Positions 49,160-60,715 of a DNA stretch of 64,000 nucleotides are shown one piece after another. The translations under genes were made by a program, and so were the position numbers. The notes under the pieces were generated by a model. The model worked only from the letters and a program-made list of their open reading frames with translations, searched no databases and was not told the DNA's origin. Each line of letters opens with the position of its first letter. Position 1 is the first letter of the stretch. The DNA is from Enoplolaimus lenunculus (lineage: Eukaryota; Nematoda; Enoplea; Enoplida; Thoracostomopsidae), in assembly GCA_030248215.1 (NCBI GenBank), contig JASANG010000403.1, forward strand, positions 269,096 to 333,095. Reading direction: 5' to 3'.

Positions 49160-52100
49160 AACTGGCAACAACACTAACCACTAAATTAACTTTGCAGTTT
49201 GCGCAACAAATAATTGCGTTATACTTGAATTCCTGCCAAGCGACTTCAACGTTAGCATTGAGCAGTAGTGCCCGAAACATTCGAATTTGACTTATTTATT
49301 TCTCGGTTATGAATAAAGATTAATATTGCTTTACTTTGCAAACTTTACCAGCTTTGCACCGCGTATGCTCAATATTTAAGATTGTTCAGTTTTGGATGTC
49401 TTATATTGTCATACTACTTAATCGTTTTAAATTCATTTCACATTGGTGCTAACTTAATAATAATTGCAATCGCGTGCTACGCCACAAAATATTACGAATA
49501 TATGTAAATATAATATCTGCGAATTTTTATTATCTAACATAACCGATGGAACTAATACTGCCAACATCATCATTTCATCTACAATTCAACATAGACTTTG
49601 GAACATAAAGAACGTTACGTTAAGCACACTCAAAATACTCAACATTCATATTCCGCCCTTCGTTTGCAACTCACAGCTGTTGCATTTCGTAAGCTGTGCA
49701 TATCTAAGTTTCGAGCTGAAAACGGGCATTTAGTTATTTTCACCAACAAAAACTTCGCTACACACATAATGACTGAATTAATACTACGGGTAGAGGCCTT
49801 GGGTTTAGCCTAAACCACAATTTAGCTCTAGAAAAATGATGTACAATTTAATGTGGAGGATAGAGTTATCACATTTAAAAATAAATTCCCGGACCAGGAC
49901 CCGGAATTTTTAACAATGCAAACCTGGACTAAGACCCGGAACTTTTAACAATGCAAACCCGGACCCGGATACAAACTTAAAAACTGAACATGATCCTAAT
50001 TTTTTAAAGATAGCAAAGAATTTCTGTCTCCAAATATAATCTAGCAGCTCAGTGTGTAAAATGTTAATGAGTAGTATGCAATGCGAAGCGACTATCATCA
50101 TTCACAAAAATGAGAGATGTCATGTCTCTGCATCCCGACCATTCCAACCTTTCCTAATTAAACATTTGTAATTAGATGTTTTTACATACGACATACGATA
50201 GTTTGTTGTCTTAAGAGACATATTGGGAGTGTTTTGTTTCTAATGTATCTAACACATTGGCGCTGGTTGCGCAACTATATGATAAATTCTTTAGCCTATT
50301 TAATTTAGGTACGATACAGTTACTATTCAGAATGTAAGTGCGGGACGTAAAATTGTCCTGGTATTTTTGTAATACATGGACCCGGATTCTGAATGATTTG
50401 TTGTGAAAACCCGGACCCTGAATTTCTTGAAACCAAAACCCGGACACGGACCCAAAATGTTTCGGCGAAAATAACCGGAATACACGGACCCGGATGCAAC
50501 TATAGTGGAGGGAAACTTGGGAAATATGTAAACAAGTACAAAAAACGACCCCCATAAACGTAAACAACGCTAACCTGTGCTGCTTCAGAACGAATATCTT
50601 CATGGCGCTCTTTCGATTTGTCACTTTGAGTTCTAGACACTTCGATGAGCACAGGAATGATACGATATTGCAGATCATCTTAAAGCAAAAAATTAAAAAT
50701 TAGTTTCACCTGTATTGCTTATAAGCGTGGTTCGAAACTTTGTGTAACACTAATCACCAGTTTTGTTTTCAAACAAGCGAACTCCAACAAGTAATCGCAG
50801 ATCTCACTGTTGTCTTGTTGAGGTGCAATCAAATGCAACAATGTGTTGTATTCGAAACTCGCCATTCTCGAGTTCGGAATTTCAAAGATCTTACCAACTG
50901 GTGATAAATTGTAAAAACCTTCGAGAATATGCCTGCATAGCAAGGAAGCAACAAAACAATCTTCTAGTTTTAAATAAAACAAAATTCGTCAATCATGAAA
51001 ACAAACTGTTAAAGCAAACAAAAAGAACCAAAATACAACAGTCCTACGTATTGCTATGGTAATAACTAAAGATGTAAAGCGGATGGGGTAGGAATTTCTG
51101 AATTAGCCGTTTGCCCAAATCCTGCTGTCCTACTGCACAATCCCAGTCCACAATCATACGGTTTCGGACAAGTCCGGTCCGACACTTATGTAGCAGACGA
51201 TGGCTAATAAGTTTTTCTTTCAAAATTTTACTACACGTCATGTTTTGTGGTTTAAATGGCAAAAGTTTGTAAAAATTTGCTGAAAACCCTATTTACGTTT
51301 TCTGACAATCACTAAAAACTGTATTTATGTTTTTTGCAAAACCAAGATTGATTCTAATCCTCAACTAGTCCAAGGTCACGCATCAAAACCATAAAATTGC
51401 AATCTTTCAGCAAAAAGGGATAATGAGAGTTGGTGCAATTCCGGTCTGGTCAGACTGCAAGCGGTCCGCTCCAGCGTTATGGGGCCCGGTCCACATGACT
51501 AGTAATAACTGTCCGCATGCCCAGTTTACTATTGTGTTGAAAGGTTCAGCACATACTGGAAGATATACTTTATATTATAAACCATCCTAAATGCAATCAC
51601 TTACCAACTGTAATGTAGTTACTGTCTGGAATTTGTTCGACCAAAATAAGCAACGCATTGTGAGCAGTTTTCCGTACCTGAAAACAAATTTATATAAAAC
51701 TGTTTCATTGCATGCACAGCTTTAAATTAATAGTAAACGCTCTTTAGCGTTATCAAAATCAAACTATAGTATTAATTGGAAGTTTTAAATTTTTTGGCAC
51801 GACTCCTTAAATGTCATTTATAAATACAACTAACTATCTGTGTTTTTGACATTACTAAAAACCGCAAAAATTTATATACAGTCAAAAATCAACACATACA
51901 ACTGACGTCTGTTTAATGTGAGCGTTGAGCTGGACCTTCAATTCATAATAAAACTAAGGGGCCTGTCTCCTGCCCAATTTAAAATTAGTCTTTTGCAAGG
52001 ACCGTTAAATACACGGCATAGCATATTAAATTTTACGACCGTAAAATCCTTCTTCGAGCAAGCAATTTACACTACTTGAATTGATCCTACCCAAGTCTCT

Positions 52101-55100
52101 GTCCCAGTGCATATTATGTATATAAACTACAATGGACCTAAAGCTCGCTGTCAATGGCACAGAGGAGGAAGAAAATTACCAGAAGGGGCAAGCAATATTT
52201 ACCTAATCCGGTATTCTTTTACTCTATATAGACAACTGAAAAAATTTCGGCACAAGGAAACGGCTCGACGCTATTCGTAGAGAGCGACGCTCCACCCGGT
52301 ACGTAGTTACTGGCCTGGGATCAGCAAATGATACTTCATTAACACGGAATCGCATGCAAAATCGTCTAAGCAATCAACTATCTACTCCCTCGAGGATAAA
52401 AGAGAGCCACCCAGGCCCACCACCTGAACGGAAATTTAAATCAATATTGCCTTGAAATTTAGTGCTAAAATTGCATTTCGTTTTTTCGTTGCTTCGATCA
52501 TAAGCTTTTTAATACCGCGCGGCATCTCTTAACCGAAATTTATGGATCCTCCACTGATTACAGTTGTATCAATGGTAAATTATATACCTGAGGTTTGGTA
52601 TCAGTAAGCGATTTGATTATCACAGGCAAAAGGCTGTCGTCAACGTAAGTGCGCAAATGCGGATATTTTGGATCGCAGCAGTGAATGCACAACAAAGGTA
52701 TTTGTTCCAAGATATCCATTCGCAACAGAACTGCTTCCGAATCGTGCACTGTAACAAAGATATTGAGGTATCCGGCTCCGACAGTTTTTGGTATCCGGTT
52801 GAACCGTACCAGAGGCGGAAGTGGGTAATGATTTCTTTACTCGGCCCGCTCTTCACTCGCAAGAATTTTATTTATTACGCACGGGTGTACACGCAAAAAA
52901 TTGCCCACCCTTATTTATTCTAATGTGTTCAGAAACAACTTTTCTAATTTTCTTGTGTATTGCCGCTTTGCCTCGGCTTACGCCACAAGAAGGACTGTAG
53001 TAACCGGCAGGGTGCAGCCAGAGGTAAAAAATACCCAACCGAAAGTTAACAAGTTTTGCCAGAACCGGAGTTAACGGTGACACATACCTACGCAGTTAAA
53101 ATGTCCAAATTGTGAACATTAAAAATTTCCCGTAGTATTGTCAAAAGTTAGTCAATGTTTTTTCTTTAAATCTCTGTAAACAAAACTTCAAAAATTACCA
53201 AAAGTTATCCGGAGTGGTGTTCTGCCGAGCGGAAGAGAGTATGGCGCCCATACACTTGGTCAGCGGGTGTTCCGAAAAATGCCAGGGGTCTTAGGGCCTG
53301 GATAATTCTAACTGAGGGTTCCGAGGAATTCCGGAACACTAAATCAGAAGTTTTGACAGCCATAAATTTTGGACAACCGGCTGAAAAATAATTTAGTCCT
53401 CTTGAACCAATGGGAATGGACGCCTCCTACGTCGCCATAACCATTGTCACTGTCCTTGAAAGTTAACAAGGTCATCGTTCATGAACGATACAAACATTAA
53501 TAGATTGCCAAAAATGTCTGTACTGAAACTGCCGAAACTTCTAAAGTTCCAGCAAAAATACTAATTTAGTCGGGATTTCGATTTTGTTACCAGAGTCATA
53601 CCAAATTGTACGCGAATAAAGAATCACATATGTTTACTCACACTTTCAAAACCTTACCAGCGGATATACCACGTCAAAAATTTCTTACCTGGCACGCGTT
53701 TACGCGCTGATTTTCGAAATCAAAAAAGTAAAAATTAAAAAACAAGTACAAGTAACCGAGTTACAAAACCATAAAGGGCCCCAAAAAACAAATAACTAGG
53801 ACCGCCAGTTCATCTTGCGTACGCATCGAGGTTATTTTAATTAATTCTAGGTGAGACATGGTAACAGTGACCAGCGACGGACTCCGAAATTTCAAAAAAA
53901 GGCGACGGGTCGAAATATATTATGATAGAAAAAACCCCAAACGCCATTTTAATGCAAAGGCTTAACTATAAAATCTTAATTTTGCTCATTGCTGGAGGGC
54001 CGTAGTCGGAGTCGCCCGCATCCTTGGATTCGACAGTGACAGTGGCAATAAACAAGCAAAGCAAGGCTTACTTTCGTCAGAAAAGCACTCGCGGATGATT
54101 TGAAATACAACGGCAACGGCATCAGCATCATTCTGCCACTGTTTCAAAGATGGCACTAATATACCAACTGCAGCTTGTCTAAAAATTCAAACTACGTACA
54201 CATATAATGTACGATAATAAAACCCTAAAGATAGTTAAGGTAAATTCAAGCATAAACCTGAGTAAATTCCGTATCATATACGCCGCAAACAGAGGCGGAG
54301 GCATGGGAGGCACGTGCTCCGCCATATTAGGACTGTAGGGCATAGCCACACTATTTTCGAGTGGCTGACAATGTTTCAAACTTTTCCCAAAACTCGAAAA
54401 ATTTCAAAAAATCTAATTTTAATGCCTATACATATGCATGAAGTAAGCAGGTGTTGGCCTTTTCTTGTTAAATACTGTGAGATTTTTGAAAGGTTGTGTA
54501 TTAGCTTGTTTAGGCTGAACTACTCTTTTAGTCTGAAAACGCCTAATCGAGGGATTACTGATGTGATTACAATAAATACAAATTATGAGAATAAAACTAT
54601 CGGAAATATGCAGCAGGTTGCATAGCGGGATTGCATATCCGCCTACGACTACACACTGATCTACTGTCGTCTTCTGCTAAAAATACATTATTGTAAGATA
54701 GGTAACAGTTTCCAGCGAAAGTTAGTCACAAATTTAACATTATCAGCCCCAATCGGTGTGCGACCGGATATTAATTTACCGGATATTGAATTTTTCACCG
54801 GAACAAGAACCAGATATATATATTGAAACTATTTATTTTTATTTTTTCGATGTACTTGTAGCATGCCATGCTCAAGTCTTTCGTTTGTTTAAAAGCAGGG
54901 TGCAACCGGAATTCCGAACCTATTATAATTCAAATTCAAAACGAGTTCCGATTCCGATTGCACAATGGTTCGGAATCGGAATTTTGACATTTCCATTTTA
55001 ATCGTACTAGTTGTAATACGCTGCATAAAAACTTTGCAAAATTAATCTATTTCTTTTTTCGATGAATTAACTTATAAATAATTGCATGTAATTGAGCTTT

Positions 55101-58100
55101 ACAGAACTAAAAAATTAGTGTAAGCCAACAGACCACTTAATCAATATTATACTTGTTAATACAAATTATCCTTAATTAACAAAAATTGTAGTTCCGATTC
55201 CGCTTCTGATTCTGATCCCGGTATAAATTTGCAATTCCGATTCCGATTCCAGTATAATTCAGTTACGCTTTTCACACTGTTGTAAAGTTCATAACTGCTG
55301 CTAATATACTGAAATTATTTAATGCAAAAACGCGTTTAACAAAATGTATCAAAACTTCAACTTCTTGCCTAACTCAGAAATGTAATCGCAGCAAGATGTT
55401 AAAGAAGCTCATTTGTAAAAAGCAGTTTAATGATATTCGGCACCACAGCCTTAAATTTCCGGTATTGGGTGGTTTATACCGGAACCGGATACGGACACAT
55501 ATCAGTTTTTAACGTATATTAAACCGGAACCGGATATCCGGTCGCACCCTGGCGCCAATGGCAGAATTTTTCTGGGTTGCATACATCTAGAATTTAATTG
55601 TACGCCAAAAATATTGTTTAACTTCGAACGATTAATAACTTCATGCAGTGCTCATTCTCATGCTACAGCGGTCAAAATTAAATGAGTTGAACACATCTTC
55701 AGAGTTAAAAAAAATTGCGGACAACGACTCAATCAGGTAAAAACTGAATACACACTCAACCAACAACAATAAAAGTCGAAACAGATTTTTCTTCTTTCCT
55801 GGTAAGCGGTATGCAATACAGAAAATCAACGGCGGATCCACATATTTCTGATGCAATGCATGATATATAATAGGGAAAAAAAGTTCGCGAGCCATGCGAT
55901 AGGAGAGGTCAAACAGAACTGTAGAACGTACTAAATTTCAACACAAAATTTAGGTTTTGATCGCTGTTCCAGGGCGTAGGTCTCGGTGGTTCCCATTGGC
56001 TTTGCCAGTGCACAAAAACGTGATTCAATAATTCAGATGGATAATATTGTGTAACTACACACAATCACAACACAACACACAATTCGTCTGTCACTGGCGC
56101 CGAAACATAATATAACGGTAGTGGGAGTAGCAGCAGTGCCGAGGAAGCCAACCCCATACCCCCCCTTTGGGCGGCATCACCCCTAAAGGGGCCCACCGGT
56201 TGAAACAAAAACCACCGAAGTTTTAAAATGCGTCTGGCTTTTCGCTCGCTTCGCTCACGAGTTTGGGGGCCCCAGCCTGGAGTTTGGGGCGACCCCACCC
56301 TTGTCTGCTCCGCACTGAGTAGCAGCGCAGCAGCGCGATAAATATTAATGCCAACCTACCTTTGCAAAGCGAAAAAAGAAACATTAGTATAAACATAGAA
56401 TATTTAAACACTATAAAATCATTTTTTTTTCAAACAAAATGGAATGTTGACAATGTTACTACGAAAAAAACTAATTCAGAGTCAGTGCTCAACGCATATT
56501 TTTGAATGCACATGAAGCCGATTCTATTATTCAAACACGATGCGGTGGCACAAGCGCTGTGGTCGTCTTTGCTGTTCCTGACCGAATATTTTTTCGACTC
56601 GTTAAATGAATTGTACATTGGAAAGTAATTTCCTTGCTACCTAATGTTCCTGTAACATCCAGTAAGAATTTCATGTTGCGAAGCTTCAACACGAATTCCT
56701 ATTTTCCTCTATTAATTCGCTATAAATTCACTTGCAGCTCAATTTTCTCGTGGGTAAAAGATGCAGAAAAATTCATGCTGAGGGTAAAGCCAGTAACCGA
56801 ATCAAGGGCACAAAGGAAATCTTCATAACGTTAAACGCTTTTATACATTGCCGAACGAGATTTCGGCCATGGACGGGGACAGACACTAATAAGCAAAGCG
56901 CATACGAAACACCAGATCCTTGTGTTACACAGTGGCGGATCCACAATTGTTTGATCGTTGGGAGGTCGATCAACGTAACATTGAAAAAGCATTCGTGAAC
57001 GAATCGAACGAGAAACCAAATGCAATTTTAGTGCTAACATTTAACCCACAAATTTTGGGGCTTTATTTTATTGGCGATGGCGGGCCTTGCCTGGGTATGG
57101 CCCCCTTGGATCCGCCAGAGATGCTGCAAACAAATACTATCATATTGCATTTCTACACGCACAAACACCAAAGTCGTACACTTGTTGTGCCAACAGCAAA
57201 ATTATTCTGCCAGATTCCAGCTTGCTTGCCAAAATATACACATATATGTATGTATGTATAAAACAGATCTTTTTATCAGGATGGCTGGCTAAACAGGGAA
57301 ACCCCACGAAACACCACAGCAGACTAATGCTACTTTGTTGTTTTGCAAAAGTTGTCGGTGTTGGTTTCAAGGGGGCAACATATCATTATAAATTAATACA
57401 TTCCCTACACATATTGCACAATGTAGACTTATTGTTTTGCTTTTATATTGGTTGGGCTAAGCCAGGTAAAATTCATACGTACCTTTTTCTCAACCTAAAC
57501 CTATATCCGAGCCTATGCCTATCCCTACAAGTGGAAAGTGTACAAAACCCGATCCTTCATACATGTGTGCAAGATACGCTTCAATTCAAATACACTGAAC
57601 GTTAAAACTAAATTTATTGCAATTATTAGTTTTTGACAATTCGACCTTAACTCATTGAATATTGATTGGTACCCGTAGCTCAACTTTATACAAATCCTTT
57701 GAAAATGAAACATGTCAAAAATTTAGGCAAAAATAACAGGTTTGATCGTAGCCCCACCTCTATTTTATAGTACCTTGGGAAAACGGAATGTCCTTAAAAG
57801 TAACATGGGCCAAACGAACATTGCAACTGAACGCAACACAACAAAAACAACATAGAATAATGGAATATGGTCGTTGGTAAAGTGTTAAAATGCATAGGTC
57901 TGAGGTGTTAAACTTTGTCACGTAAAGATTTTGGATACCTTAAGCCACGGAACGAACAATTGTTAGCTACGTTCTGATATTTGAATGCAATCTAGTACAT
58001 ATTAGATTTCCATTCTTTCTATCTTTCGGTATGCGGTCGCACACTGTATAACACAACGCCGAAACCAGGGGCGTAATTAGTATTTCTGTTCGGGGGGATA

Positions 58101-59628
58101 TAACCTCGTGTAGAAGAATTTTTAGGATCCAGAACCAATGTCACTTTAAGGGGCGAGCGTAACAGTAGATTAAGCGTATTCCTAAGCCTAAGCGTTGCAA
58201 ATGAGCTCCTAAGCCTAAGCATAAGCCTAAGCAAAAAAAGTTATGTAGAATCTAAACCTACTATTTTTAGACCCACCAGAAACCTGAACGCCCCTTAAAG
58301 TAACATGGGCCGTATCCAGAATCTTATTCTAAAGGTTGGTTAAAGTGTTTTAACTTACTTATGAGACAAATACTGGGACTTCCACGATCGCCATAAATCT
58401 GTATGCGAACATGGTTGGCTGCTGTCTTCGGGCAACGGGCATTTATCGGTTGACTCACTTTCACCAACAGTGCTACTATAATTGCTTGTTGTCGCCGCAA
58501 GTCCCACCACTGGTGATGCGCTGATTCCGTTTGAATCCGTGAGAGGTTGACTATCCAGACCGACTGTTCCGCTACTCGTTTCGCTCCCGTTTGCCCGCAG
58601 ATCAATGGTGGCCCACACACCAGCGTCCAGTGAACCGGCTACATGAATTCCTCGCGTCGCGATTTCATTTGTGTCATCATCACCGGCTTCATCCAATATA
58701 TCATCGCGATCTTGACTGCTATTGTTGGTGCGTGCAGTGGCAACTGCGGCATAGCTTGAACTGTTTGTTTTCGATGCATTAACCCCAGTCGATGTGGTCG
58801 TAGTGGTTGACGCCGAAACAGTAGCGCTTCCATCAGCCATTACGACGTCATCGTCTTCAGCATCGATGACATCATCATCGCCGGCAGTCGTCATCGCATT
58901 CAGTCTCCATTGACGCATCAAATGTAGAGTAGTCGCGGCATCATTACGTTGTTGTTGTTTTTCAATAACTGCATCATCATCAACAACAACCAAATCATTG
59001 CGGCTACCACAATTGCTTCCCAACTTCGTCGCTCCTTGAGTCTTCTTTCCGTCGCCGCGACTAGTCAATTGGCGAATCATATCAGCTGCGCTACTAACCG
59101 ACGGTGGTGAATCGTTGTCAATGATGCCAGTTCCACATTCTTCGCCGCTTAAATTGTGTCTATCCGGGCTGTCTGGAGTCGCCGAGCGTCGCTTGTAGCC
59201 GCTTTGTTGACGTTGTTCGCATGAAACGCCACCAAAATAATCACCATAGTTGTCATCGTCGTCGTCCAAACCATACGTTGTCCACGATATTACCCCTTCA
59301 TCATCAACTGGACCATTGTTACCACCATTATCGATATCTTCACTTTCGCACGAAACGTTGTTATGCTCGTCTCGCATCGATTCTTCGTTGCCGGTTTCAT
59401 ATTTACGTTGTTGTTGTTGTTGTTGTTGTTGTAGTTGTTGTAGTTGTTGTTGTTGTTGTTGCAGTTGTTGTTGGTCGCTTTTGTTGTCAGGTGTTTTATG
59501 TTGCAGTTCTTTGTTGTGATCGTCGTTCACACTCAAACCAACTGGTACTTTGACATCAGCACTAGTAAACTGCGCAGCCGGCTGCCTCGTACTACTACTG
59601 CTGATATTACTGTCCGCACGCGGTGCCT
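35168..59628 (-). CDS. PPP4R1: Serine/threonine-protein phosphatase 4 regulatory subunit 1, 5' end not found
   Basis: A HEAT-repeat regulatory subunit that binds the PP4 catalytic subunit. Coding exons in transcript order: 59628-58359, 54178-54072, 52748-52588, 51677-51605, 50678-50575, 47145-47020, 46169-45945, 44849-44749, 43686-40971, 40475-40293, 39583-39422, 39024-38924, 38240-38120, 37842-37628, 37450-37430, 37315-37188, 36567-35168. They total 7214 nt and every phase agrees, giving at least 2404 residues against 950 in human. Conserved blocks follow family order: ILEQIPLLC, VRKTAHNALL, TWGVRKACAECF, LGPFISTFAEPDKPSIYQ, DVIPQGLLDQFVSM, RHCAFNFPAVAMTIGRKNWP, WKVRRTLAFSIHELAGILG, FLKDLDEVRIGVLKHMYEFL, NWRFKELLAEQLILV, DHVPNVR. 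The first exon listed starts in phase 1 and lacks an in-frame ATG before 59377, so a first coding exon probably lies upstream, unless translation begins at 59377. Long disordered regions make up exons 1 (seen), 9 and 17. Confidence 0.92.
36784..36950. mobile_element. MITE of the GGCCCATGTTACTTTTAG family in PPP4R1
   Basis: Left end GTCCCATGTTTCTTTTAGAG and right end, on the other strand, GACCAATGTTACTTTTAGAG. The interior has taggcttaaatttgc and cttaggc-like strings. It lies in the last intron, between exons 37315-37188 and 36567-35168. A further decayed relative is at about 37080-37180, next to the donor at 37188. Confidence 0.6.
37430..37450 (-). other. PPP4R1: Candidate 21-nt microexon of PPP4R1
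   Basis: Flanked by AG (37452-37451) and GT (37429-37428). It keeps phase 2 on both sides and encodes the residues between RRRQT and RTRAVSEDKF. Including it restores most of a hydrophobic stretch (MFLMSA) that aligns with AFVFVCQTV in the human protein as recalled. Skipping it also keeps the frame but leaves a larger gap. Short size makes it uncertain. Confidence 0.5.
38275..38641. mobile_element. hAT-type MITE with CACGGTTC ends in a PPP4R1 intron
   Basis: Starts CACGGTTCAACCG and ends TGTTGGAACCGTG. The flanks are CTCGATAC (38267-38274) and ATCGATAC (38642-38649), one mismatch in eight. It lies 34 bp from the splice acceptor of exon 38240-38120, so that exon's branch-point region borders or overlaps the element. 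Confidence 0.75.
40971..43686 (-). other. PPP4R1: Giant low-complexity PPP4R1 exon (2716 nt)
   Basis: A single exon encoding about 905 residues between the two HEAT blocks; vertebrate PPP4R1 has an acidic linker of a few hundred residues here. It is rich in Ser, Thr, Asn, Asp and Gln, with basic FKRRRSF near its start and ends GDSDVDQSSQ. One feature resembles the human linker: a short aromatic motif TSFRYWSAA close to SFHFWRTPL. Acceptor TTTAG at 43687 and donor GTGAGT at 40970 are strong and in frame. Confidence 0.88.
45399..45783. mobile_element. hAT-type MITE, CAGGGTGCAACCGG family, perfect ends
   Basis: An 18-bp perfect inverted repeat (CAGGGTGCAACCGGAATT) closes the element and the exact 8-mer AATATAGG flanks it (45391-45398 and 45784-45791). 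It is 385 bp long and accggaa-rich, and lies in a PPP4R1 intron. It is the best-preserved copy of the family in the window. Confidence 0.92.
46524..46741. repeat. Direct duplication of about 110 bp in a PPP4R1 intron
   Basis: Two diverged copies begin attttctcaattcctttg (46525) and attttctcagttccttg (46636). Each ends near gcgcaaaacattac after a tgatcgatatt string. No coding content was recognised. This is probably an old local duplication. Confidence 0.7.
49092..49158. repeat. (TTA)n microsatellite
   Basis: More than 20 TTA units in the PPP4R1 intron between exons 50678-50575 and 47145-47020. The poly-Leu and poly-Asn readings are repeat artefacts. Confidence 0.95.
52449..52556. mobile_element. 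GGCGGATCC-family MITE remnant, minus orientation
   Basis: Ends ggatcctccactg at 52555 and contains tttagtgctaaaattgcatt. The latter is the complement of the core aatgcaattttagtgctaa found in related copies near 22000 and 57020. The other terminus is not clear. Confidence 0.5.
53008..53225. mobile_element. Decayed CAGGGTGCAACCGG-family MITE
   Basis: Starts CAGGGTGCAGCCAGAGG, a clear family terminus. The right end (ATCCGGAGTGGTGTTCTG) is only a weak match and the flanking 8-mers differ. It lies in a PPP4R1 intron. Confidence 0.4.
53871..54023. mobile_element. GGCGGATCC-family MITE, decayed
   Basis: Left cagcgacggactccgaaatt and right ggagtcgcccg form imperfect inverted ends. The interior has aaacgccattttaatgc, matching the family core. 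It stands about 50 bp from the PPP4R1 donor at 54071. Confidence 0.45.
54754..55551. mobile_element. hAT-type MITE interrupted by a second MITE
   Basis: The outer ends are CGGTGTGCGACCGGATAT and ATATCCGGTCGCACCCTG. Flanks GCCCCAAT (54746-54753) and GCGCCAAT (55552-55559) form an 8-bp duplication with one mismatch. A second element with start CAGGGTGCAACCGGAATT sits inside it at 54896. It lies in the first PPP4R1 intron seen. Confidence 0.72.
54896..55279. mobile_element. Nested CAGGGTGCAACCGG-family MITE
   Basis: Inserted in the element at 54754-55551. The start is a perfect match to the 18-bp family terminus. The right end (cacactg near 55279) is weak. Flanks TTTAAAAG and TTGTAAAG agree at six of eight positions. 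The interior is rich in gattccgattcc. Confidence 0.55.
56930..57121. mobile_element. GGCGGATCC-family MITE
   Basis: Left CAGTGGCGGATCCAC and right, on the other strand, CTCTGGCGGATCCAAGG. The interior has the family core aatgcaattttagtgctaa. Flanking 8-mers GTGTTACA and ATGCTGCA agree at five positions, all differences being transitions. Confidence 0.65.
58135..58313. mobile_element. hAT-type MITE of the GGCCCATGTTAC family with 8-bp target duplication
   Basis: Left CCAATGTCACTTTAAGGGGC and right, on the other strand, CGGCCCATGTTACTTTAAGG. The exact 8-mer ATCCAGAA flanks both sides (58127-58134 and 58314-58321). The interior carries cctaagcctaagc strings that resemble TTAGGC telomere units. 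It lies about 45 bp from the PPP4R1 donor at 58358. A terminal fragment of a relative is near 57790-57812. Confidence 0.8.
58359..59628 (-). other. PPP4R1: N-terminal low-complexity exon of PPP4R1 with a Gln tract
   Basis: This exon joins in frame to the first HEAT exon at 54178 (donor CATAA|GTAAGT, acceptor TTTTTAG). It encodes about 420 residues. Features are a Gln-rich tract (59405-59475), acidic runs such as DDDDDNYGDYFGG and long Ser/Thr/Asn stretches. Its end, LWRSWKSQYLSHKQAAVGIL, aligns with the recalled human start of the HEAT region (LGRLDKYAASENIFNRQMVA). The acceptor TTTTGTTTTAG lies at 59629, so the open frame upstream of it is intronic. Confidence 0.8.
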
Positions 59629-60131
59629 CTAAAACAAAAATACCGGTGTTTATAGCCCGAGTTCGGCGAAAAGGATATACGACTGCCTCTATTCGTGTTA
59701 CAATATACTCCACGAGGATTCATAACCAACAATTATAGTTATTTATTTAAAGTAAAAAGTGGATTCTTGAAAGTCAAGGTATAAAAAATTTAAGGTATTT
59801 GTTTAGTTCCTCTCATACTGTTAGTCAAATAGTAGGCAAATATTTCATCCACACTGCTGTTTGTTATTTTTTGAAGCCTAAGCTTAGGCTTAGGCTAAAC
59901 CTGAGTCCAAACCTGAGCCTATCTTATTAAATCAGCCATATTTGTGGAAAAACTTTTGAGAGGGTAAGTAACGAAATTTAATATCTTAGTTTAAGAAAGC
60001 ACACTGCTTTATAGGTAACTAGGTCATAGGGCACAAATCATAGGAAAGCAAACACGTTATTTTACCTTAAACACTAAATTGGAAACGTTTCGGTTAAAAA
60101 TTAGAAATCCGCGATTCAAAGCAATGATTTA

Positions 60132-60200
60132 ATATATATAAATATATATTTATATATAAATATATATATTTAACTATATATATTATATATACATATATAT
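60132..60200. repeat. AT-rich low-complexity tract
   Basis: Almost pure alternating tatata/aaatata sequence of about 70 bp with self-complementary segments. No coding or specific regulatory assignment can be made. Confidence 0.85.
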
Positions 60201-60715
60201 GTTTTAGTTTCACATTTCAAAACTGAACAACAAATAGAGAATTAAAGCTTATATATATGCTCGATCTGCAAAGAAAATCTCATGAATTTAGCTAAGCCAA
60301 AACCAAAAAAATGTCTGTTCAACAAATGTATATATACGTAATTCTTAATACCTTCCACGGATATGTTTAAATATCAGCTACATTCAAATTTCAAATATAT
60401 ACTGACTGACTAAAATTCATGTGTATACACTGGCAACTAGAGATAAGGCGAAAAAATACAGCTCTATAAACTGACAGACGTTTATACGTAAATTATGTTC
60501 TACAATTTAAACCAGTTTATAGAACATGTTAGCAATAGAACTGTAATGAAGAAATCGCTTAATTTGAATACAAATCGCAAAGTACCAAAAGTTTATTTCA
60601 AAATTATTGTTACACAAATTTTGGCAATTAAAAATTCAAGAAATGCCACAAAATTTATAAACAAAACCATTGAACGACGACAACGACACAATTTGTTTAA
60701 ATATAATACGACAGG

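Noticed and set aside
49083-49280. Poly-Leu and poly-Asn open frames
   Set aside because: Both are translations of the (TTA)n microsatellite.
59221-59553. Plus-strand poly-Val and poly-Cys open frames
   Set aside because: They are the antisense of the Gln-rich tract in the PPP4R1 exon.
59629-59713. PPP4R1 start at the upstream end of the long frame
   Set aside because: The first codon there is GTG, not ATG, and a clear acceptor (TTTTGTTTTAG) lies at 59629.
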